Shown here: positions 58,122 through 64,000 of the stretch, one piece after another
Layout of the letters: the number at the start of each line of letters is the position of its first letter
How positions within the stretch are numbered: the stretch's first letter is position 1
Assembly (NCBI GenBank): GCA_035315345.1
Contig: DATFYA010000088.1
Coordinates: forward strand, 1-64,000
DNA from: Candidatus Methylomirabilota bacterium
GTDB lineage: Bacteria > Methylomirabilota > Methylomirabilia > Rokubacteriales > CSP1-6
DNA: 64,000 nucleotides
Direction: 5' to 3'
Position numbers and translations under genes: made by a program
Notes under the pieces: model-generated
Database searches by the model: none
Seen by the model: only the letters and a program-made list of their open reading frames with translations
Told to the model about the DNA's origin: nothing

Positions 58122-59375
58122 CTACTTCACCCGGATGACCACGTAGGCGGACATCCCGGCCCGGAGGGTGTGCGGGTTGCCCAGCTCGCGGGGATCGAGC
58201 CGGATCTTCACCGGCACGCGCTGCACGACCTTGACCCAGTTGCCGGTGGCGTTCTCCGGCGGCAGCAGCGAGAAGCGAGAGCCGGTGCCCGCGCTCAGCG
58301 AGTCCACGGTGCCGTGGAAGACCTGGCCCGGGAAGGTGTCGATCTCCACGTCGGCGGCCATGCCCGGCCGCACGCGGCCGAGCTGCGTCTCCTTGAAGTT
58401 GGCGAGCACCCACACGTCGTGCAGCGGGACCAGGGCCAGCAGCGGCTGGCCCATCTGCACCACCTGCCCGACCTCCACGCTCTTCTTCGACACCACCCCG
58501 TCGCTGGGCGCGCGCACCTCGGTGTGCTGCAGCTGCAGCTCGGCGAACGACAGGTCGGCGCGGGCCTGGCTGAGGGCGGCCTCGGCCCGCTCGACCTCCG
58601 CCTCCTTGACCGTGACCTGCCGCCGCTGGCTCTCCACCCGCCCGAGCGCGGCCCGCGCCTCGTTCACCCGCTGCCGGGCCAGGCTCACCGCGAGCGTGCG
58701 GCTGGCCAGCGCGGCCTCGGCCTGCTGGGCTTCCTTCTCGGCCTGGTTGAGCCGCTTCTGGGTGGCCTCGACGGTGGCGGTCGAGGTGAGCATCACCATC
58801 TCGGCCTGATCGAAGTCGCGCTGCGAGACGAAGCCGCCCTGCAGCAGCCGCTTCATCCGATCCATCTCGCGCGCGTTCTGGCGCTGCGTGCTCTGCGCGC
58901 CGGCGACGTCGGCGATCATCGCGGCGGTCGCCGCGCGCTTGGCCTCCAGGGTGGCGCGCGCCTCCGCCACCGCCGACTCCGCGGCCTGCTCGGCCACCCG
59001 CGCCGACTCGAGCGCGGCGCGCGACTCGTCGACCTGCGCGGCGGTGGTCTCGCGGGTCAGCTGCGTCTCGGAGCGGGTGGCCTGGTGGCTGGCCAGCGCC
59101 ACCGCCACCGCGGCCTTGGCCTGATCGCGCCGGGCCTCGTAGTCGCGCGGGTCGATGCGGAGGAGGACGTCGCCGGCCTTGACCGCGCGGTTATCGTCCA
59201 TGCGCAGCTCGGCGACGTGGCCCGCGACCTTGGCGCTGATGACGACGATGCTGCCTTCTACGTACGCGTCATCCGTGGAGATGTACCGGAAGCTCTGCCA
59301 CCAGAGGTACCCGCCGTACACCAGGCCGGCCAGGACGACCGCCACGGCCAGGCCGATCAAACGCCCTCGTCTCAT
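58122..59375 (-). CDS. HlyD/EmrA-type membrane fusion protein
   Basis: 417 aa. An N-terminal membrane anchor (about residues 7-27) is followed by S-T-D-D-A-Y-V-E-G-S, the usual EmrA entry, a lipoyl half-domain, a long Ala/Glu/Arg-rich coiled coil (about 85-255) and the second half A-P-S-D-G-V-V-S-K-K-S-V-E-V-G-Q-V-V-Q. The coiled coil is longer than in E. coli EmrA. It links the EmrB-like pump encoded just downstream to an outer-membrane channel. Confidence 0.88.
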   Translation of the reverse strand: MRRGRLIGLAVAVVLAGLVYGGYLWWQSFRYISTDDAYVEGSIVVISAKVAGHVAELRMDDNRAVKAGDVLLRIDPRDYEARRDQAKAAVAVALASHQATRSETQLTRETTAAQVDESRAALESARVAEQAAESAVAEARATLEAKRAATAAMIADVAGAQSTQRQNAREMDRMKRLLQGGFVSQRDFDQAEMVMLTSTATVEATQKRLNQAEKEAQQAEAALASRTLAVSLARQRVNEARAALGRVESQRRQVTVKEAEVERAEAALSQARADLSFAELQLQHTEVRAPSDGVVSKKSVEVGQVVQMGQPLLALVPLHDVWVLANFKETQLGRVRPGMAADVEIDTFPGQVFHGTVDSLSAGTGSRFSLLPPENATGNWVKVVQRVPVKIRLDPRELGNPHTLRAGMSAYVVIRVK

Positions 59376-59418
59376 CCCGCGGGTATGCTATCACCCCGCA
59401 GACGGGGCGGGACACCGA

Positions 59419-59967
59419 TCACGGGCCGTAGCGCAGCTTCTCGACGCGGACCGGGCCCGAGGGCGGGATGGTCAGTATATGTAGATCCCCGTAGTCGACC
59501 GGCCCCATGCCGTCCCCGCCCAGCCGCCCGTAGACCGCCTGCAGGTTTCCCGACACATTGCCTACCCACACCACGACGCCGCCGGCATGCCGCTCGAGGA
59601 TCTCCTCGGCGATGGCCCCGGCCGAGAACACGCTCACCGCCGATTTGCGCGTGACCTCGACACCCGCGAGACGGGCCAGCGGCTCGACCGTCGCGAGGTT
59701 GCGCTCGAGGTCGGGGCTGTAGATGGCGGTGACGCCCATCGGCGCCACCAGACTGGCCAGGGCCTGGGCGCGCTCCCGTCCGGTCGCGTTCAGCACGCCG
59801 GAGCCCGGATCGGTGTCGGCGTGGCGGGTCACCACCACGATGGTCGGGATGCCGGCCCGCGAGTGGACCTCGGCGCCGGTGCAGCCGGCGAGCGCGGCGA
59901 GCAGCATACCGAGGCTGGTCAGCGCGAGCGCGCGGCGAGCGCATGGCGGGACGAGATGGCCGGGCAT
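59419..59967 (-). CDS. Histidine-phosphatase-family lipoprotein
   Basis: 182 aa. A signal peptide ends in L-A-A-L-A-G-C (lipobox, Cys about residue 29). T-R-H-A-D-T (about residues 47-52) is the catalytic R-H motif, with G-R-E-R-A-Q-A-L and Y-S-P-D-L-E-R-N later. The second-histidine region is not obvious: V-V-V-W-V-G-N-V replaces the usual V-V-x-H-G. It may be a low-activity or binding member. Its envelope location is inferred from the lipobox. Confidence 0.75.
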   Translation of the reverse strand: MPGHLVPPCARRALALTSLGMLLAALAGCTGAEVHSRAGIPTIVVVTRHADTDPGSGVLNATGRERAQALASLVAPMGVTAIYSPDLERNLATVEPLARLAGVEVTRKSAVSVFSAGAIAEEILERHAGGVVVWVGNVSGNLQAVYGRLGGDGMGPVDYGDLHILTIPPSGPVRVEKLRYGP

Positions 59968-60013
59968 GGCGGCGCAGCCTAGCAGGAAGCGCCGGCCGAC
60001 CGCAACCGCGGAA

Positions 60014-60220
60014 TCAGGCCGAGCGCTGGCGGAGCAGCGTGTGGTCCAGGAAGCGGAGCCGCGCGCGCTCGTCGGCGCTCGCTCGGCCCCGAGCGGTGCG
60101 GTCGGCGAACCCGCGCCCGGCGCGAACCCGCGCGATGCCGGGATCGCGATCGCTCACATACCGCAGACGGGCCGCGCTGGCCGCCTCGGCCGGCGGCACC
60201 GTGAGCGACCGCATGGTCAT
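60014..60220 (-). pseudogene. N-terminal remnant of DNA topoisomerase IB
   Basis: 68 aa. The stretch A-R-L-R-Y-V-S-D-R-D-P-G-I-A-R-V-R-A-G-R-G-F resembles the opening of bacterial topoisomerase IB, where R-Y-V-S-D-x-x-P-G-I and G-x-G-F recur. After G-F the sequence diverges, and the remaining 270 or so residues with the catalytic Tyr are absent. It is best read as a truncated, inactive piece. It begins 10 bp after the stop of the GlsB-like gene. Confidence 0.55.
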
Positions 60221-60230
60221 GGCCCGACGG

Positions 60231-60482
60231 CTAGGCGGTGCGGCGGGTGACGAGCCGATACAGGACGAGGAGGAGGATCGAGCCCAGGACCGCCACCACG
60301 AAGCCGACCGGATCGCCGGCCTGGTACCACCCCAGCGCGCGCCCGAGGTAGCCGCCCAGGACCGCGCCCAGAATGCCGAGAATGATCGTGACGATGAAGC
60401 CACCCGGATCCCGGCCGGGGGTGAGGACCTTGGCGACCACGCCGACGATCAGACCGAAGATGATCCAGCCGATGATGCCCAT
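60231..60482 (-). CDS. GlsB/YeaQ/YmgE-family small membrane protein
   Basis: 83 aa. Two or three glycine-rich membrane segments start M-G-I-I-G-W-I-I-F-G-L-I-V-G-V-V-A-K, then G-R-D-P-G-G-F-I-V-T-I-I-L-G-I-L-G-A-V-L-G-G. This is the transglycosylase-associated (GlsB) family, stress-linked and of unknown mechanism. GGAGGG lies seven or eight bases before ATG 60482. Confidence 0.85.
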   Translation of the reverse strand: MGIIGWIIFGLIVGVVAKVLTPGRDPGGFIVTIILGILGAVLGGYLGRALGWYQAGDPVGFVVAVLGSILLLVLYRLVTRRTA

Positions 60483-60654
60483 GTGGGAGCCCTCCTGCCC
60501 GGTCGTGCCGAGCAAGGCGCATGCCGCGCACTCAATGTCGCACGGCGCGAACGAAATCGCGGTGTCGTGGCCGATCGCCGCCGACTCTACCCGGTAAGTC
60601 TGACGCGTTCGGGTCCGCTTGACTCCCTCCCGCCCCCGCCGCAGTATCGACGCC

Positions 60655-61710
60655 GTGCACGTCGGACTCTTCGTCGAGGAGCTGCGCCAGGGCGCCACCC
60701 AGAGCTCGGCGTTTCGCGACATCTTCGAGACCGCCGACCGCGCCGAGGCGTGGGGCATCGACTGCGTCTGGCTCGGCGAGATCCACTTCACCCCGAGCCG
60801 CTCGATCATCTCGGCGTCGCTCCAGGTCGCCAGCGCGATCGCGGCCCGGACCCGTCGCGTGCGGGTGGGCACCGCGGTCCAGGTGCTGCCCTTGAACCAT
60901 CCGCTCCGCATCGCCGAGGAGGTCGCCACCGTCGACCACATCAGCGAGGGCCGCTTCGAGTTCGGCATCGGCCGCAGCGGGGTGGTCCGCACCTACGACA
61001 CCTACGGCATCGCCTACGCGGAGAGCCAGGCGCGCTTCCGCGAGGCGCTCGACATCGTGCGCCGGGCCTGGACCGGCGAGCCGTTCAGCTACGCGGGCGA
61101 GTTCTATCGCGTCGACCACGCGACCGTCGCCCCGCGCCCCTACCAGGTGCCGCATCCGCCCATCCGCATGGCGGCCACGAGCGACGAGACGTTTCCCGCG
61201 GCGGGCCGGCTGGGGTTGCCGATCTTCATCGGCCTGCGGGCCACCGAGATCGCGGACCTCGTGACCCAGCTCGGGCCTTATCGCGACGCCTGGCGCGAGG
61301 CCGGACACGCGGGGAGTCCGAGTGTCTTCCTGCGCATCCCGGTCTACGTGTCGCCCACCGCGGCGGGCGCGGTCGAGGAGCCGCGCGCGAGCCTCACCGC
61401 GTTCTTCGCGCGCCAGACCGAGCTGGCCCGGTCGGCGGTCGGGCGCGCGGGCGCGGGCCCGGCCGACCGGCGGCAGCAGCAGGCCCAGCGCATGGCGAGC
61501 CTCACCTACGACGACATGCTCGAGCGGAAGGTGGTCTTCGGCACGCCGGCCGCGGTGGTCGAGCGGCTGCGCGCCCTCCGCGAGCGGCTCGGCCTCGACG
61601 GCGTCGTGGTCGAGCTCAATCCGGGCGGGCGCATCGCCCCCGAGCTGGAGACGCGCAGCCTGCGGCTCCTGGCCCGGGAGGTGATGCCCGCGCTCCGAGG
61701 AGCCGCCTGA
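60655..61710 (+). CDS. LLM-class flavin-dependent oxidoreductase
   Basis: 351 aa from GTG 60655. It opens H-V-G-L-F-V-E-E-L, with A-E-A-W-G-I-D-C-V-W-L-G-E-I-H-F, V-G-T-A-V-Q-V-L-P-L-N-H-P and G-R-F-E-F-G-I-G-R-S-G. These are luciferase-like barrel motifs for F420 or FMN enzymes. A TTG twelve codons upstream is a weaker start. Substrate and cofactor are not decided by the sequence; it is a monooxygenase or F420-dependent enzyme. Confidence 0.85.
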   Translation: MHVGLFVEELRQGATQSSAFRDIFETADRAEAWGIDCVWLGEIHFTPSRSIISASLQVASAIAARTRRVRVGTAVQVLPLNHPLRIAEEVATVDHISEGRFEFGIGRSGVVRTYDTYGIAYAESQARFREALDIVRRAWTGEPFSYAGEFYRVDHATVAPRPYQVPHPPIRMAATSDETFPAAGRLGLPIFIGLRATEIADLVTQLGPYRDAWREAGHAGSPSVFLRIPVYVSPTAAGAVEEPRASLTAFFARQTELARSAVGRAGAGPADRRQQQAQRMASLTYDDMLERKVVFGTPAAVVERLRALRERLGLDGVVVELNPGGRIAPELETRSLRLLAREVMPALRGAA

Positions 61711-61755
61711 GCTCCGCCTCGTCGCCGCGGCGCGGCCGGTGATGCGGGCGCGCGC

Positions 61756-62091
61756 TCAGGGGTAGATCTGCCGGTAGGCGAGGCGCGCGCGGTCCCCGCT
61801 CCCGCCGAAGCGCGCGTTGTAGTCGCGGGTCATGGCCCGCAGCGTGTCCGATTGAACGAACGCCCGCAGCGAGGCCTCGGAATCGAACTCGTAGCAGACC
61901 ATGTACTGCCACGGCTCGGATCCGGCGTGCGGGGTGTCGAGGGCCATCGCCTGGTATCGGCGCATCCCGAGACAGCCGGGCACCTGAGCGGCCTCCCGCG
62001 AGCGCACCGTGTCGTACCAGTCGTTGAACGCGGACTCCAGCTCGGGGCCGATGGTGGCCTTGACCACGAAGAGGGCGGGTCGAGTCGTCAT
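61756..62091 (-). CDS. DUF4286-like small protein
   Basis: 111 aa. A-L-F-V-V-K-A-T-I-G-P-E-L-E-S-A-F-N-D-W-Y and later W-Q-Y-M-V-C-Y-E-F-D match a ferredoxin-like alpha+beta barrel of the DUF4286/Dabb kind. Such proteins dimerise around small ligands. The role is unknown. It is divergent from the SBP gene. Confidence 0.65.
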   Translation of the reverse strand: MTTRPALFVVKATIGPELESAFNDWYDTVRSREAAQVPGCLGMRRYQAMALDTPHAGSEPWQYMVCYEFDSEASLRAFVQSDTLRAMTRDYNARFGGSGDRARLAYRQIYP

Positions 62092-62127
62092 GCGATCTCC
62101 TCCGCGCGGAGTATGTCACGGCACCGG

Positions 62128-62156
62128 TTGACAGCGTCGACCGACGCGGCTATAAA
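62128..62156 (+). promoter_or_regulatory. Consensus promoter with operator-like dyad
   Basis: TTGACA (62128-62133), a 17-bp spacer and TATAAA (62151-62156) make one of the best sigma-70 matches in the window. The spacer contains GCGTCG-AC-CGACGC (62134-62147), a perfect dyad where a repressor would block RNA polymerase. It drives the peptide-type SBP gene at 62192 with a leader of about 30 nt. Confidence 0.6.
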
Positions 62157-62191
62157 TCGCGCACCTGACCGGCTTGCTCGAGGAGGATCCC

Positions 62192-63745
62192 ATGCGATCT
62201 CTGTCCTGGGTCCGTCCGCTCGGTGCCGTCCTGGTCCTGGCACTCCTGCTGGCTCCGTCCGTTCCGCCCCGCGCGTTCGCCGCCGACGGACAGATGACGT
62301 GGGCCGTCCACGTGTCGATCGCGCCCGCGTGGTTCGATCCCGGCGAGCACCCCGGCATCGTCACCACCATGATGATCTTCTACGCCCTGCACGACGCGCT
62401 GGTGAAACCGATGCCGGGCAAGCCGGCGGCGCCCTCGCTGGCCGAGTCGTGGACGACGTCGCCCGACGGCCTCGTCTACGAGTTCGTCCTGCGCCGCGGG
62501 GTGGTCTTCCACAACGGCGACGCCATGACCGCGGAGGACGTGAAGTTCTCCTTCGAGCGCTACCGCGGCGCCGCGGCCAAGCTGTTCCGGGACAAGGTCG
62601 CCGCGGTCGAGGTGGTGGACGCCCAGCGGGTTCGCTTCCGGTTGAAAGAGCCGTGGCCGGACTTCATGGCCTTCTTCGGCACGCCGGCCACCGGAGCCGG
62701 CTGGATCGTGCCGAAGGCGTACGTGCAGAAGGTCGGCGACGACGGGTTCAAGAAGGCCCCGGTCGGCGCCGGCCCCTACAAGCTGGTGTCCTTCAATCCG
62801 GGGGTAGAGATGGTGCTGGAGGCCCACGATCGCTACTGGCGCAAGCCGCCCGCGGTCAAGCGCCTCGTCTTCCGCGTGGTGCCGGACGAGGCGACGCGCC
62901 TCGCCATGCTCAAGCGCGGCGAGGCCGACGTGGCCTACTCCATCCGCGGCGCGCTCGCCGAGGAGGTCAAGCGCACCGCGGGGCTCCGCCTGGCCCCTAC
63001 CCTGCTGCCCGCGACCTTCTGGATCGACTTCACCACCGAGCAGTGGAATCCGAAGTCGCCGTGGCACGATCGGCGCGTGCGGCTGGCCGCGAGCGTGGCG
63101 ATCGATCGCCAGGGCATCAACCTGGCCGAGACCCTCGGCTTCTCGAAGGTGGCGTCGAGCATCATCCCGTCGTCCTACGAGTACTACTGGGGGCCGCCGC
63201 CGATCCCCTACGATCCCGCGCAGGCGCGCCGCCTCCTCGCCGAGGCCGGCCTGCCCAACGGCTTCGACGCGGGCGACCTCGCGTGCGACGCCTCCTACAC
63301 CAACGTCGCCGAAGCGGTGGCCAACTATCTCAAGGCGGTGGGGATCCAGACCCGAGTGCGGCCGATGGAGCGGGCCGCGTTCCTCGGCCAGTGGAAGGAC
63401 AAGAAGATCCGCGGCGGGCTCATGCAGGCCGGCGCGGGCGCCTTCGGCAACGCGGCCACCCGGATCGACAACTACATGACCTCCGCCGGCACCTACGTCT
63501 ACGGCACCTATCCCGAGATCGACGACCTGTTCGGCCAGCAGGCGCGCGAGCTCGATCGCAAGAAGCGCGAGGCCCTGCTCCACCAGATCCAGCGCGTCGC
63601 GGCGGAGCGGGTGATGTTCGCGCCGATCTGGGAGCTGGCGTTCCTGAACGGGGTCGGGCCGCGGGTGGAGGAGTCGGGGCTCGGGCTCATCGAGCACCAT
63701 CCCTACTCGTCGCCGTACGAAGACCTCCGGCTCAAGGCTCGGTGA
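62192..63745 (+). CDS. ABC transporter substrate-binding protein (SBP family 5)
   Basis: 517 aa. A signal peptide (residues 1-31, ending R-A-F-A-A-D) and the family-5 layout follow: W-F-D-P-G-E-H-P-G, L-V-Y-E-F-V-L-R-R-G-V-V-F-H-N-G-D-A-M-T-A-E-D-V, then P-V-G-A-G-P-Y-K-L-V-S. GAGGAGG lies six bases before ATG 62192. The group binds di- or oligopeptides, nickel or other solutes. No permease genes are present up to the window end. Confidence 0.9.
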   Translation: MRSLSWVRPLGAVLVLALLLAPSVPPRAFAADGQMTWAVHVSIAPAWFDPGEHPGIVTTMMIFYALHDALVKPMPGKPAAPSLAESWTTSPDGLVYEFVLRRGVVFHNGDAMTAEDVKFSFERYRGAAAKLFRDKVAAVEVVDAQRVRFRLKEPWPDFMAFFGTPATGAGWIVPKAYVQKVGDDGFKKAPVGAGPYKLVSFNPGVEMVLEAHDRYWRKPPAVKRLVFRVVPDEATRLAMLKRGEADVAYSIRGALAEEVKRTAGLRLAPTLLPATFWIDFTTEQWNPKSPWHDRRVRLAASVAIDRQGINLAETLGFSKVASSIIPSSYEYYWGPPPIPYDPAQARRLLAEAGLPNGFDAGDLACDASYTNVAEAVANYLKAVGIQTRVRPMERAAFLGQWKDKKIRGGLMQAGAGAFGNAATRIDNYMTSAGTYVYGTYPEIDDLFGQQARELDRKKREALLHQIQRVAAERVMFAPIWELAFLNGVGPRVEESGLGLIEHHPYSSPYEDLRLKAR

Positions 63746-63756
63746 GGGCCGCCGCG

Positions 63757-63785
63757 TTGACACGCCGGGCCGCTCGCCTTATGGT
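63757..63785 (+). promoter_or_regulatory. Sigma-70-type promoter for the final MBL gene
   Basis: TTGACA (63757-63762), a 17-bp spacer, and TATGGT (63780-63785) precede the gene at 63810, which has AAAGGAG as ribosome site. Confidence 0.5.
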
Positions 63786-63809
63786 GCGGGCTCAAAGGAG
63801 ACCACGCCC

Positions 63810-64000
63810 ATGTTGCAGCGACAGGTCGGCGACATCGTCATTCACCGGATCATCGAGTCCGAGCGTCCCGACTTCGACGCCGCCGGCTTCTTCCCCCAGG
63901 TCACCCCCGAGCAGTGGGCGCCGTATCGCGAGCGCCTCGCCGGCTGGGCGCTGGACCGGAAGGTCAACGGCCTCGTCTTCCCCATGCAGTCGTTCCTGGT
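63810..64000 (+). CDS. MBL-fold hydrolase-like protein, N-terminal part (cut by window end)
   Basis: 63 codons are visible: M-L-Q-R-Q-V-G-D-I-V-I-H-R-I-I-E-S-E-R-P, then F-F-P-Q-V-T-P-E-Q-W and V-F-P-M-Q-S-F-L. The opening matches MBL-fold hydrolases with an N-terminal beta start. The metal-binding H-x-H-x-D-H would lie beyond the window, so the assignment is provisional. Confidence 0.6.
   Translation, partial: MLQRQVGDIVIHRIIESERPDFDAAGFFPQVTPEQWAPYRERLAGWALDRKVNGLVFPMQSFL

Overview
The window is a chromosomal segment of very high GC content (roughly 70 percent), densely packed with short intergenic gaps, many GTG starts and 4-base ATGA/GTGA gene overlaps. OmpA-type and other lipoproteins, a PEP-CTERM protein, an EmrAB-type pump and a bifunctional penicillin-binding protein point to a diderm bacterium. 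The mix of orphan ABC substrate-binding proteins, amidase, nitrile hydratase, DUF3237, LLM flavoenzyme and CoA ligases resembles uncultured soil lineages such as Candidatus Rokubacteria (Methylomirabilota). That placement is an impression from gene content, not a phylogenetic result. No rRNA, tRNA, CRISPR array, prophage or complete insertion sequence was found.

Layout. 0-7.3 kb: OmpA-like lipoprotein, patatin, receiver protein, amidase and a large class A PBP. 7.3-7.76 kb: an intergenic region with two inverted copies of a long-stem hairpin element. 7.76-10.5 kb: a cobalt-type nitrile hydratase operon on the minus strand (202-aa conserved protein, beta, alpha, then a [2Fe-2S]/activator fusion). 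10.6-16.7 kb: halogenase-like flavoprotein, GNAT, EthD protein, PEP-CTERM protein behind a sigma-54-like promoter, propionyl-CoA synthetase and an alpha/beta hydrolase. 16.7-22.3 kb: oxidoreductases (MDR, two aldo/keto reductases, a D-2-hydroxyacid dehydrogenase) and an 83-bp inverted-repeat element. 22.4-31.5 kb: LigB/LigA-like dioxygenase pair, a membrane spermidine-synthase-like protein, a CrtI-family oxidase, small membrane and zinc-ribbon proteins, a frameshifted DUF3237 gene, an ABC substrate-binding protein and a receiver. 31.5-35.5 kb: a Rho lacking its RNA-binding N-terminus, then lipid genes (DAG kinase, flippase, PAP2). 35.5-36.6 kb: two convergent gene remnants. 36.6-45.4 kb: TauD-type dioxygenase, hybrid histidine kinase, acyl-CoA ligase, UroD-like, DedA, MBL hydrolase and a GIY-YIG nuclease. 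45.5-47.9 kb: receiver, histidine kinase and lipoprotein. 48.2-53.6 kb: a complete carbohydrate-type (CUT1) ABC importer with two different ATPases. 53.6-64 kb: BON lipoprotein, a candidate selenoprotein of the AhpD/CMD family, MBL hydrolases, an EmrAB pump, histidine phosphatase, LLM oxidoreductase and a peptide-type SBP.

Four signals stand out. An in-frame TGA sits at the second cysteine position of a CMD/AhpD redox motif, with a possible SECIS hairpin just downstream (54.4-55.0 kb). The paired hairpins at 7.3-7.7 kb have conserved loops but stems of unrelated sequence that both still pair. The ABC importer has two ATPases whose degenerate residues all fall into one composite ATP site. The Rho protein starts directly at its ATPase core. 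Three loci (DUF3237, methionine-synthase-like, amidohydrolase) are broken, and a fourth looks like an N-terminal remnant of topoisomerase IB. Genuine decay and assembly errors cannot be separated from the sequence alone.
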